Below are positions 57,601 through 64,000 of a stretch of DNA of 64,000 nucleotides, piece after piece. The position numbers and the translations under genes were made by a program. This DNA comes from an uncultured Geobacteraceae bacterium (GTDB lineage Bacteria > Desulfobacterota > Desulfuromonadia > Geobacterales > Pseudopelobacteraceae). Below the pieces are notes generated by a model. That model saw only the letters and a list, made by a program, of their open reading frames with translations, was not told where the DNA came from and did no database searches. Positions within the stretch are counted from its first letter, which is position 1. Every line of letters starts with the position of its first letter. The stretch covers positions 1 to 64,000 of the forward strand of contig CAIQWT010000102.1 in assembly GCA_903875605.1 (NCBI GenBank), written 5' to 3'.

Positions 57601-58920
57601 GCGACTCATTGCCTCATCAGCAGAAATACCGTCAGGCCGTACCTTGATCTTACCTGCCAGATCAGCAAAGTCCTTACGCTTCCCGAACTCCGTCAGGAAA
57701 GTTTCAAGTGGGATTTTCATATCATCGCCAAGTACAAGCGACTCATGATAACCGTCATCAGTTCCGAGAACACGACGAGCTGCTTCGTCAGGTGCTTCCT
57801 TGCCATCCTGCCAGAGTGTGTTCCACTCCTGGACCGGCATATATACATCCTGGACAGGGCCGTCCTGTTTCGCCAGGCGCAGAAATTCCTTCATAGCAGG
57901 TTCAAATCTTTTGGTGACCTTGTTGTCGGTGACTTCGGTGCCGAGCTGGGTAACAAAGTCTCTTGCCTGTTGAGCTTCGACACGATCAGTCTTTTCCTTG
58001 GCATAGATATCATATGCAGCATGACCGCCGAATAACGCTCCCATTACGGCATCATGAACCATGGAATTCGGATCGAGCGGATTAATCTTGTCCGCCAGAT
58101 CATCGTATCCGCCACGTGAAAGGATGGCGCTGTCAATGGCACGGGAACCGACACCGAAACCGGTATTTAGTCCCACCCCACGCCCAATACTCCCCAACTT
58201 GGTCTTTGCCCCGAAAGGCAGCTTGGTCATGCCATACGCACCAAGGCCGGTTGCCCATGAGGATATCCAATTAGTACCGTCATCAACACCAGCGTCTGCG
58301 TTGCTCTGGATCTTATCCATGGTTGCCCCGCCAGTCATGGCGGCAACTCCTACAGGACCCATCAGTAAATATGGTGCAATTTCAGCGACTGCCCTGCCAA
58401 CATGTCCCACAGTTCCGAGCCTCTGATCCGGCGCGGCGTCCTTGCTGTACTGATGATACTCCGCCATCTGCTTTATCAGAGAATCAGTCTCTGTGGTGTC
58501 ACCTGACATATAATCAAGAGCTTTGGCAATCGGCATCATCCCTAGACCTATCGCTTGACCGATAGTTGCTCCGACTGATTGCATAGGCTTCTTCATGAAT
58601 TCTTCGATGTATGAGAGCTCCTTGACAGAATCATGGGCCACCGCTGCATTGTTACTATCAGAAAGAAACTGAGCAGTTACTGGGGATGTCCCTGACAACT
58701 CCCTTGCCTGCTGTTGTGCCTGCATCAACTTGACCGGAGCGCCGTTACGAACCAGCCCAACAGGGACTCCACTTTCGTTAGCAAGGCGCTGCCATTCAGC
58801 TTCCTGATCAGGAGTGGTTCCCGATTGGACAGCCTGAGAAATTACTGCTGGAAGAATGGCAGAATTATTTGATCTGCCAGTAACACCATGAATTATTGAG
58901 AGTACGCCGCTGTCATCCAT
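51652..58920 (-). CDS. Giant polyvalent phage protein in the internal-virion (gp16) position
   Basis: 2422 residues; ATG 58920 overlaps the previous stop (TAATG). The N-terminal part has a hydrophobic stretch (YLLMGPVGVAAMTGG, about 182-200). Residues about 715-870 look like the MuF C-terminal/PBECR nuclease-type domain (ILNRKGGRDSAHEYS, EVSRIVTMFGKK). Residues about 898-1160 look like an ADP-ribosyltransferase (AWHGG at 901, GHGLYF at 927, GIKYLDG, NYVIFND). A zincin motif HEVGH is at 1194-1198. A helical region (EWWKEEQTKINGQ) near 1355-1390 and a conserved C-terminal half (SLFRRNMSTSLLG near 2080) are typical of large polyvalent proteins. Such proteins travel with phage DNA and act on the new host. 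No lysozyme or transglycosylase domain was seen. Domain calls are by eye. Confidence 0.75.
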   Translation of the reverse strand: MDDSGVLSIIHGVTGRSNNSAILPAVISQAVQSGTTPDQEAEWQRLANESGVPVGLVRNGAPVKLMQAQQQARELSGTSPVTAQFLSDSNNAAVAHDSVKELSYIEEFMKKPMQSVGATIGQAIGLGMMPIAKALDYMSGDTTETDSLIKQMAEYHQYSKDAAPDQRLGTVGHVGRAVAEIAPYLLMGPVGVAAMTGGATMDKIQSNADAGVDDGTNWISSWATGLGAYGMTKLPFGAKTKLGSIGRGVGLNTGFGVGSRAIDSAILSRGGYDDLADKINPLDPNSMVHDAVMGALFGGHAAYDIYAKEKTDRVEAQQARDFVTQLGTEVTDNKVTKRFEPAMKEFLRLAKQDGPVQDVYMPVQEWNTLWQDGKEAPDEAARRVLGTDDGYHESLVLGDDMKIPLETFLTEFGKRKDFADLAGKIKVRPDGISADEAMSRGELDSGRMAELDRLIKEQDEQSAADATHETAPALKVYNDIYGQIAGLGRYDRKTAEDNSKIATAHVLRMADDFKQDPWQFWQNDDLSGRVTFTNRVDRVAARQKIDMATDPMLDTLRAEAVSGNKTFKDGDLYTAPSLLSFVRDRGVSDDRGDLKSMEVDSNRLPGQKNILREDGMSLDKVREAAVEQGYLPEGSTTNDLTQAIDKELRGQPVYPVGSEHTANQEKQARFDQMRQLLDAHGVDLKTMNNEDVRKVLNGGQGKELFQEAASKADNFRTSLKEYFAKTLNPKNVIEVGIPSSALKEAGVKGEKILLKQSILNRKGGRDSAHEYSYESLASLPEAINDPIMVIDQGDGHKAIFTELKSGGENLLVALETKQSGRDIEVSRIVTMFGKKPEGIAKWLEDGHSVWYNEQKAQDWLAVLQPTVSDRISNLLKPSDNIKRFSDESVKSSRDQIFYQSAWHGGPHTFDKFSMDKVGTGEGVQSFGHGLYFAGSKDVAKWYRDKLSRVNTTLVVDGKAYDNSQQMFSDADKVDRLIYDAYNGAGKGYRDKKNVLAELKSREKSAFKEWKPIFKEAIEKLKSDAVQIEADKGRLYKVELAPKEDEYLLWGKSFSEQSPVVQKALLALRKNTELPLGVDESGKGEGYTGEQIYNQLWTDKIRNDKKAEPAKEKLRQTSEYLHSLGIRGIKYLDGTSRSEGEGAHNYVIFNDNDVKIKQMWQKAEDQKRGFFRTSPDSPLREIGILKDANATTFVHEVGHWALDDLQRLSAHPDAPEQVKADWATVSKWLKSEDGTLSTEQHEKFADGMITFFREGKAPSEGLRGAFERLSTWINGIFQKLSDSGVKINDDVREVMGRMFATDSEIARAREQVDQKPLFATAADMGMGEKEFAAYKRVGEQAGEAAREKLRAASLKEFRRQHLEWWKEEQTKINGQVTKEAQAEPVYQAIQELQKGRDFAGNEVAPMKIDRSLLVDRYGEDFVKRLPKGVTGKDGVHPDIVAERFGFDSADTMIKRMIETPSYKSYVAQETAARMNDQHGAMHLDGSIVDEATVAVHNEQWSKVLEAEIKALRAKANQVKPFVNAADRAAAEQRRESATKIPTYAEFRETAWRHIGEQDAKGISPYKYLVAERQSARDAFKLNGEGKYDLAADARTRQLLNHFMFLEASRAKAEVKKIGDYIGIVSKRKLGDIGKADQEMLGQVQGILERFGVVPPDNTAIRQPFRDWLAGFEERAGTPLPIDAGFIENPGKQLDQLKMNELRSVRDTLKMIETAARDMNKVRVNGEMVDRQLMAGKMSRSVYSAGKENKKSDTKASQDLFEKYANYPLDLVLKRREFIFRRLDNYKDIGPWHDALMNTYNDAADHQIRLMQMVYPDIMEIVRNKGFEGRTDRFNRPITHRIESIDASLAKNDIIAIALNCGNESNMDKLMRNGLKLEGRDMPLELNHDQIQEILSHLTAKDITSVNAIWKTIEKLKPEAAALARRRLGVEPKWIEAQPMEIKNGTLEGGYFPLKYDARWSKAGKLQEDASTINDLFTYKGSNTKQGYMKERNEKASLPLDLNWSGIVTRHLNDVILDISHWQFARDARRLLNDEQVNQALQDRLGEKYSNNLKGWIDQTITSDRFSEDIEGFVGQLNSLFRRNMSTSLLGLRIGNAISEVGTQAVTVFKECSVSSVRDAVVAYGRNRNNAVNFAESTSPFLKNLSHEIDRDFVEALNDLSGRHSVANDIKKFGMMTKMFFYRESAALGWLSGYQEGQNRGYTEEQSRRFADSVVRITQVSGRKGDLSAIEGQSNQWVRSLTQFIGPSLVAYNHYSEAATMIKDKGLTKDSTMNAVKTFVFMYLPQAVMFDLIRGKYPDDPEKIPKWLLARLTFGFADGIPIIRDFAKKTEATITGEHYTLRPMPIYSGIESLYDVTNAVTKDDWSEAKLGKKAAGAVGMVTGLPTAQATVTGEFFHDILDGSYDPKHAWSPVTDTFNYHKKNR

Positions 58921-60857
58921 TATTTTAGACCTCCTGCCGTTACTGCTGCGGCCGATTTCTTGGCCTGATCCGGAGTAAGTTTGATTTTGTTTTGTTGTGC
59001 TACCGCCATCACTTGTCGGTACGCATCAGATGTACCGAGAAACTGATCAGGTTTTTTAAGAGCATCTCCCAAAGGCATCTCAGTTGCGGTATTTCCGAAC
59101 AGCCAGTTGTTATCAACCATGGCCGGTTGTTTTACCCAGTCCTGGGCGGACTGCTCAACCTGGATAGGATTAAGCGGGGTCCCATTCAATCGTTCTTTAC
59201 GGAAAATATACATACCAAGGCTTGCGGTACCGTTTTCAACAATCTGTTCTTCTTTGGCGTTCAGAGTACCCTTGTAACCAAGAAGACCTTTGACAGTCGT
59301 TTTAAGCTGATCCTGTGACCACGACACCGGATGACCCTTTGCCAGTTCATCGTTTTGCTTCTTGAGGGCGTCCAGCATACTCGCCTGTTCGGGATTAATA
59401 GCACCAACAGCCCTCAATCCGGCAGAACCAGTGAACATATAGCCACCATTTTTCAATTGAGCTGCAAAGTTCTGCTGTTGCTTTACCTGCTGATCGGCAG
59501 CTTGTTTTTGTGCTGACAATGTGGCAAGAGATTGCTGCCAGTGTACATTCCCTTGATATACCGATTGAATGTGATCAAGTGCCTGTAACGCCTTGTCCGG
59601 AGCAAGTGTCTGTAACAGACTCAGTTCCGGTACTGCTGTTGATGCGGTAGCAGCGTTAGGATATTTGTTTTGGGAATGAAGTTCGAACAACTTGCTATCA
59701 ATCGTCTGTAATAGCGTGTTGACTGTTGTGTCAGTTGCATTTTTGGTAATTACATCGCGCAGTGGAGAAAGACCCGCTGCATCGTAAATACCAAGTTGTC
59801 CGACCTCGTCCTTATTAATCAATGCAATCTGATCCCAAGTCGGCATAGGTTTACCGGCATCAGCTGCATCATTGATAAATTTATAGATTGCGTTTTTAGC
59901 ATTATGAACTGTGGTGTTGACCATACCGTTGTATTGCGCCTGATTATTCAGCACCTGGGCAATAATATGATTAGCCTTAACCGGATTATCCGCATAATCC
60001 TTGTTCACATCGGCGTAAGTTTTTGCCAGATCGATAGGTTGACCAGGGGTATAGTATTTGTTGGCGGCGACTGACACCTCCTGAGCCTCTGCTACCGGAG
60101 CAATATGCTTGTAGAAGGTAGCCGCATCTGTACCGGTGATCTTGTTCAACGCAACCTGCTCGTCGAAATACTTCTTCGCAGCTACCGGTTGTTGACTGTC
60201 CATCATCGCTTGAGCAACCGCTATATGTGCAGCACTCTCGGCATTTGCTCCCTTGATTCTCGCCTCCTCACTGTCCGGATCGAGATGACTGTTTGAAGCA
60301 CTCAGTCCGGTCATGGCAATGGCACGAACATTTTTGATCGAGTCGGCCACTACTTGAGGTTGACCGACAAAATTACGGATTGTCGCCAATTGGGCATTCA
60401 TAGCGCTGGAGTCAGATTCTGCATACCACTTGTTAGCTTCATCCCTGCTATGCGTTAAGACTCCGGATTCCAACTGTGTGCGCTGCTGTTTAACGAATTC
60501 GTCAAAAGATGCTAATACTGATGGGATCGTCAGAGTGTCACGGACATCGGAAATGTTCTTGTCGAACTCTTCAAGCGTCTTATGTGGTTGGTTTATCGCG
60601 GCTTGTCCTTTTACCTGTTTCGCCTCATCAAATAGCGTGTTGACTATGGTGCTGCCGTCGCTGATAGCATCAAGCATTGAAGCACGTGCTACTTTCGCCT
60701 GTTCTGACTTTGCAATCTCTGAGACGGCCCCCGCCGCCTGCATTATTCTCTGACCAAGTCCAGCCCCAAAATCATTAGGGCTTAGTCCCTGCATCTGAGG
60801 AGTTGACGGTGCAATGGTTTGGACCGTTGGATCTGTATAACGTGGTACTTGCGGCAT
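58920..60857 (-). CDS. Internal virion protein (T7 gp15-like)
   Basis: 645 residues from ATG 60857, with GGAGG upstream; a start at 60935 would lie inside the previous gene. Long helical, Ala/Gln-rich sequence (AAGAVSEIAKSEQAKVARASM, AHIAVAQAMMDSQQPVAAKKYFDEQVALN) fits the inner-core proteins of T7-like virions, which are ejected into the cell. Position between the gp14-like and giant genes gives the assignment; I saw no diagnostic motif. The stop overlaps the giant gene's start. Confidence 0.6.
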   Translation of the reverse strand: MPQVPRYTDPTVQTIAPSTPQMQGLSPNDFGAGLGQRIMQAAGAVSEIAKSEQAKVARASMLDAISDGSTIVNTLFDEAKQVKGQAAINQPHKTLEEFDKNISDVRDTLTIPSVLASFDEFVKQQRTQLESGVLTHSRDEANKWYAESDSSAMNAQLATIRNFVGQPQVVADSIKNVRAIAMTGLSASNSHLDPDSEEARIKGANAESAAHIAVAQAMMDSQQPVAAKKYFDEQVALNKITGTDAATFYKHIAPVAEAQEVSVAANKYYTPGQPIDLAKTYADVNKDYADNPVKANHIIAQVLNNQAQYNGMVNTTVHNAKNAIYKFINDAADAGKPMPTWDQIALINKDEVGQLGIYDAAGLSPLRDVITKNATDTTVNTLLQTIDSKLFELHSQNKYPNAATASTAVPELSLLQTLAPDKALQALDHIQSVYQGNVHWQQSLATLSAQKQAADQQVKQQQNFAAQLKNGGYMFTGSAGLRAVGAINPEQASMLDALKKQNDELAKGHPVSWSQDQLKTTVKGLLGYKGTLNAKEEQIVENGTASLGMYIFRKERLNGTPLNPIQVEQSAQDWVKQPAMVDNNWLFGNTATEMPLGDALKKPDQFLGTSDAYRQVMAVAQQNKIKLTPDQAKKSAAAVTAGGLK

Positions 60858-60870
60858 TGCGTTACCTCCA

Positions 60871-61380
60871 TTAATTCCAGGCTTTACCGCCGTATTTTGC
60901 ACTGTAATAACCAGATCCTGCGCTTGCGACTCCACCGATCAGAGTTCCGGCCGCTGTGAGAGCTCCACCGGTTGCAGCAGCGTTACCCTTGTATTCTTCG
61001 ATAGCTGCCTGAGAGTTCAATCCGCTTGCCGTCCTCTGCGCGTTGTTTAGAATACGCAATGCGTCGAGCTCTCCGGTTCCGGCTGTCTCGGTCGAGATCT
61101 GGAGCGCAGTTCCTGTCGCGGTATTGATTCCGGATGCAGCACCCTGGGTAATCTGAGTTGATTCAAGCTGCTTCACCTTCTGCTGATGTTCGGCAGCAGC
61201 AACGGATCCCTGTTGTTCAGCAGCAAGAGCATTTTGTTTCATGACAGTTGAATTATAATCTGCCGCATGCTTCTGAGACTGACCTGATTCGTAAGCAGAA
61301 TAACCGGCTATTCCCGCCCCTGCTACCGCTGAGACTGCGGCGATAGTTGCCAATGTGGTTGCTGATATAGAACCGGCCAT
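60871..61380 (-). CDS. Internal virion protein (T7 gp14-like)
   Basis: 169 residues. A glycine/alanine-rich hydrophobic N terminus (ATIAAVSAVAGAGIAGYSAYESG) is followed by a helical Gln/Ala region (ALAAEQQGSVAAAEHQQKVKQLE) and a Gly/Ala-rich C terminus. This matches gp14-like proteins that insert into the host outer membrane during DNA ejection. AAGGAGC upstream supports the ATG. Assigned from composition and gene order. Confidence 0.6.
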   Translation of the reverse strand: MAGSISATTLATIAAVSAVAGAGIAGYSAYESGQSQKHAADYNSTVMKQNALAAEQQGSVAAAEHQQKVKQLESTQITQGAASGINTATGTALQISTETAGTGELDALRILNNAQRTASGLNSQAAIEEYKGNAAATGGALTAAGTLIGGVASAGSGYYSAKYGGKAWN

Positions 61381-61381
61381 A

Positions 61382-61807
61382 TTAGTTGCTCCTTGTCATG
61401 AGGCGTTCATGTTCATCTGTGAATTCTTCTTCTGCCGCTTCCAGTGTTTCGGCAGCAGTGGCGAATATCATTGCTAGATGTGTGTCTTCATGAGCGATGA
61501 ATACCTGTTTACGTCCCGCTGAAGCCTTGAGCACATGATACCCTTTGACATTTATGGTCCGGCCACCGATGAAAACAGTGCAATGACCGCAGACAACAAG
61601 CGTTGTTTCTATCTTGATGAGAGCGCCGGTAATAACCACACCAGCGGGAATTGTTACAGTACGTGTATAAACACCACCATGGAGCGTCTGTGTGTGAACC
61701 AGATCAACCTGGGGCATTTGCAGAATTAAATCCTCAATCGCTCTTGCCTTACCGATATCATCTTCCGTCATAGCAGGCAGTATGTCGGACAAAATCAAAT
61801 CACTCAC
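61382..61807 (-). CDS. Phage cupin-like protein
   Basis: 141 residues from GTG 61807, which lies just before the stop of the acetyltransferase gene and is preceded by GGGGG. An upstream ATG at 61831 lies further inside that gene. The segment VITGALIKIETTLVVCGHCTVFIGGRTINVKGYHVLKAS has the strand pattern of a cupin barrel, and IAHEDTHLAMIFAT follows. An accessory morphogenesis or host-takeover gene between the gp13-like and gp14-like genes. Function unknown. Confidence 0.55.
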   Translation of the reverse strand: MSDLILSDILPAMTEDDIGKARAIEDLILQMPQVDLVHTQTLHGGVYTRTVTIPAGVVITGALIKIETTLVVCGHCTVFIGGRTINVKGYHVLKASAGRKQVFIAHEDTHLAMIFATAAETLEAAEEEFTDEHERLMTRSN

Positions 61808-62249
61808 TGAACCCCCGCATAAACACCTCATTCGATAATCGGTATTTTTTACTTCTCTTTAACGCGCTCGATAGTTTGCCGCCTGCCGGAGCACTGATTA
61901 ACAGTCCTATTGCGTTAGCCTCCCGTGCGTACTGTTCCACATATCTCAACAGTTTTGCTCCGGCCCCGAACTTACGATAATCAGCATGAGCAAATATGGA
62001 CTCAATCGTCACAAGAGTTTTTCCGTAGTGAGCGATCTTGATTGTCAGAACAGTAACGAAACCCACCAGCTGGGTATTGTCCCATGCACCGACTACGTGC
62101 AGACCCTTAAACCCGCACATTTCCTCATACATCGAGATATCAGCAGACGGCCTGGGTAATCCCTCCAACTGGCACTCATCCGCATACAGATCCAAAAGGC
62201 CGGACTGCACGACATCGTTGATCGTACATGGTTTGATAACTATCTTCAC
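61800..62249 (-). CDS. GNAT-family acetyltransferase (phage)
   Basis: 149 residues with the GNAT fold pattern: LVGFVTVLTIKI, then IESIFAHADYRKFGAGAKLLRYVEQYAREANAIGLLIS, which contains the acetyl-CoA-binding R-x-F-G-A-G-A loop. It may modify a host or virion protein; the substrate is unknown. It overlaps the neighbours on both sides by a few bases, so it is transcribed and probably translated with the virion genes. Confidence 0.75.
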   Translation of the reverse strand: MKIVIKPCTINDVVQSGLLDLYADECQLEGLPRPSADISMYEEMCGFKGLHVVGAWDNTQLVGFVTVLTIKIAHYGKTLVTIESIFAHADYRKFGAGAKLLRYVEQYAREANAIGLLISAPAGGKLSSALKRSKKYRLSNEVFMRGFSE

Positions 62250-62710
62250 AGCCGACCTCTCATCTCAAATCTTATAAATGGAATCCCAAGAACTCCGACA
62301 GGCATAGCTTCATCCATCTTGAACCCGAGCCACTTGAGCCACTGAATTGCCCTGACGTTGCGAGAGTCTACATAGTTTTCAAGAATAGGGAAAAGGGCGA
62401 CCATTTCAGCGACGACCTTCCGGCATCTTTTCAGGAAAAGCAGCGCGTGACGATCCAGGTGATCAGTACCAACCATCCATGGACGCCCGACTCCCCCGAG
62501 TAATCCAGCCGACGCCACCCCGAACATGCAGACCGGAATACCGTCGATCAGTCCGGTATAAACAGTCTCTGAAACTCTCAGACCACGACGCATGACGTCT
62601 GCTGGTAATGAGTAAGTCGCTGCCCAGAACTCAGCACGATCCGCTTCTCGAACATGGTCAGCAATAGGAGTGATATGTTCAGATGTAGCTGGGACGATCT
62701 CGGCAATCAT
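62246..62710 (-). CDS. T7 gp13-like virion protein (acetyltransferase fold)
   Basis: 154 residues from ATG 62710, which overlaps the stop of the coiled-coil gene (ATGA); the longer frame to 62770 runs inside that gene. The segment GIPVCMFGVASAGLLGGVGRPWMVGTDHLDRHALLFLKRCRKVV and VDSRNVRAIQWLKWLGFKMDE resemble the DUF2833/gp13 family of T7-like phages. These proteins have an acetyltransferase-like fold and are needed for virion morphogenesis. Position between the tail tubular B-like and gp14-like genes agrees. Confidence 0.72.
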   Translation of the reverse strand: MIAEIVPATSEHITPIADHVREADRAEFWAATYSLPADVMRRGLRVSETVYTGLIDGIPVCMFGVASAGLLGGVGRPWMVGTDHLDRHALLFLKRCRKVVAEMVALFPILENYVDSRNVRAIQWLKWLGFKMDEAMPVGVLGIPFIRFEMRGRL

Positions 62711-63144
62711 TTGAATTCCTTCCAAAGAGTTGCCACCTTCACGAAAAACTCTGAACGGTCCAGAATCCACAATAAGAAGAACAGTCCAGTCAAAGCCGGA
62801 GTTACCATTTTGAGCTTCAGTTCTGACCAGAACTTCTCTTTTTTCTCTTCGATCTCTTCGATGCCTTCATCTTTTGCATGCACTGCCTCGATGCTACGAA
62901 CACGACCGAACAGTTCCTCGAAATGGCTGTCGTGCTTGGTGAGTCTGTTTTCATGCGTATTGATCAGCACACCCTGGGCGGCGATGTTCTCAAGAGCGAC
63001 CGCAGTACGGCGCATGTGTTCTTCGGACCGCTCCATGTGTTTGTTCACACTGTTGATATGTGAATCAAGCCTCGTCAGAGACTTTCCGAAGTTGTCGATC
63101 TTTTCCGATTGAGCGCATTCAAGTGAGGCTGCATGTTGTGTCAC
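62707..63144 (-). CDS. Phage coiled-coil protein with C-terminal membrane helix
   Basis: 145 residues from GTG 63144, with GGGGG upstream. Long coiled-coil sequence (SLTRLDSHINSVNKHMERSEE to ENRLTKHDSHFEELFGRVRSIEAV) ends in a hydrophobic helix (VTPALTGLFFLLWILD). I do not recognise the family. It lies between the tail tubular B-like and gp13-like genes. It may be a virion component or an accessory membrane protein. Confidence 0.6.
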   Translation of the reverse strand: MTQHAASLECAQSEKIDNFGKSLTRLDSHINSVNKHMERSEEHMRRTAVALENIAAQGVLINTHENRLTKHDSHFEELFGRVRSIEAVHAKDEGIEEIEEKKEKFWSELKLKMVTPALTGLFFLLWILDRSEFFVKVATLWKEFK

Positions 63145-63160
63145 TGGTATCCCCCTTTAT

Positions 63161-64000
63161 TTAACTGCCGCCTGCTGATACTTCTGGGATCACCGTCAGG
63201 ATGGTAATCGGTAAAGGCTTGGCCTGTCGAACGAACATCCGGCCTGCTTTATTCCATGTTGCCTGAACTCTCATATCCATGATCCCTGAGGCAGACGTCG
63301 CCACCTGGTCATAAGTGAGACGCTCCTGCTTGTACTCAGTGAGATGATCAGCATCCGGTCCAGCCCAGACTCCCATCGACTCCTCTACGATCAGCGAAAC
63401 ATGGTTAATCAGCTTCTTCTTGTCGCGGATGTCGTTCTGACTGGAAGCGATATCAAGAGTCTCAAAATCGGATACAATTGGCAGGCCAATGTGAACAACA
63501 ACCCCAGGATAGGGGAGAGTGACCACGCCACCGGTAACGATCTGTTGCCCCAGTGCGAACCCATCGGACAGGATATCAACCGTCTTTCCTTCCAGATGAT
63601 TAAGCTCGGCCATGGTATTACGAGCAAAGGCCCAATCAGTCCGTGCGGTATCCTGGTATGCTGTCGGGAGCGTGCAGTTCGCTATCACCTGGACGTGCTG
63701 AGTGTCGGTAAAGGCGATGATCTTGAGGCGGTATACCTTGTCACCATCGGTAAAGGCGATGAGATCCCCGAGGTCACCCGCTTGAAATCCGGTCAGCGTT
63801 CCATCGGATTTAGTCACAAACGTAGCAGTTGAAGCCGACAGAGTCAGAGTTTCCTTCTCATCCCAGTTCGTCCCGCCTGTGATTGATATCTTGGTTGCTT
63901 TGGCATTCCTGCCGTCATAACTCAGACCGCAATCAACGAAGTAAGCATCTGCCATAGTCTTGAAGTATCTGGTATTCATCCGCTCGACGTACCGCTTCTG
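63161..64000 (-). CDS. Tail tubular protein B-like (T7 gp12-like), 3' part
   Basis: The frame is open to the right edge, so the N-terminal part is missing; the visible 279 codons begin QKRYVERMNTRYFKTMADAYFVDCGLSYDG. NHLEGKTVDILSDGFALGQQIV and VVHIGLPIVSD are typical of T7 gp12-like nozzle proteins that close the short tail. This fixes the phage as podovirus-like. The ATG at 63979 is probably internal, since upstream codons continue the family-like sequence. Confidence 0.75.
   Translation of the reverse strand, partial: QKRYVERMNTRYFKTMADAYFVDCGLSYDGRNAKATKISITGGTNWDEKETLTLSASTATFVTKSDGTLTGFQAGDLGDLIAFTDGDKVYRLKIIAFTDTQHVQVIANCTLPTAYQDTARTDWAFARNTMAELNHLEGKTVDILSDGFALGQQIVTGGVVTLPYPGVVVHIGLPIVSDFETLDIASSQNDIRDKKKLINHVSLIVEESMGVWAGPDADHLTEYKQERLTYDQVATSASGIMDMRVQATWNKAGRMFVRQAKPLPITILTVIPEVSAGGS

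Noticed and set aside
1-64000. CRISPR array
   Set aside because: No regularly spaced repeats were seen on either strand.

Overview
The window looks like chromosome from an anaerobic or microaerobic deltaproteobacterium of the Geobacter/Pelobacter (Desulfuromonadales) type. This is inferred from gene content: an Mvh/Hdr-type [NiFe] hydrogenase, a coenzyme-B12-dependent ribonucleotide reductase, CheA-type and c-di-GMP signalling proteins, a nusA-infB operon with an RnpM-L7Ae fusion, and a GspE/PilB-type ATPase. No rRNA or taxonomic marker was compared.

Layout. 1-4985 (+): a chemosensory-like signalling operon holding the 3' end of a CheR-TPR gene, a hybrid CheA with a receiver, a lone receiver, and an HPt-REC-REC-GGDEF diguanylate cyclase. 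4999-10350 (+): a tightly packed hydrogenase operon (MvhG-, MvhA-, protease-, HdrA- and MvhD-like) starting 13 bp after the cyclase, followed by a TusA-family gene. 10706-15916 (-): valS-nadK-recN. 16124-16200 (-): tRNA-Asp, then nrdJ with a promoter overlapped by two NrdR-box-like sites. 18805-27486 (+): an exported beta-helix protein, a class V aminotransferase/cysteine desulfurase, a small lipoprotein, PhoH, TsaD, a relic of an IS200/IS605 TnpB gene, RsmA, a YrdC/Sua5 protein and a YihY membrane protein. 27548-35485 (+): a SucA with no adjacent E2, then three genes that look envelope- or secretion-related, the last a GspE/PilB ATPase. 35607-45706 (+): rimP-nusA-rnpM/L7Ae-infB-rbfA-nrnA-truB-rpsO-pnp.

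46399 to the right edge is the end of a prophage beside tRNA-Pro(GGG), which is the likely attachment gene. All phage genes are on the minus strand. Read from the right edge leftward they follow a T7-like (podovirus) virion order: tail tubular B-like, gp13-like, gp14-like, gp15-like, a giant protein in the gp16 position, tail-fibre anchor, two adhesin/tailspike-like proteins, then a lysis cassette (endolysin-like, small lipoprotein, holin-like, embedded spanin pair). The giant protein (2422 aa) appears to be a 'polyvalent' protein with a MuF-C/PBECR-like nuclease region, an ADP-ribosyltransferase-like domain and an HEVGH zincin motif. Integrase, terminase, portal and capsid genes must lie beyond the right edge.

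The items most worth following up are the giant polyvalent virion protein, the two phage adhesins that begin with signal peptides, the embedded o-spanin beside a second phage lipoprotein, the fusion of signalling and hydrogenase operons, the TnpB relic with its guide-RNA-like hairpin, and the NrdR-like control region of nrdJ.
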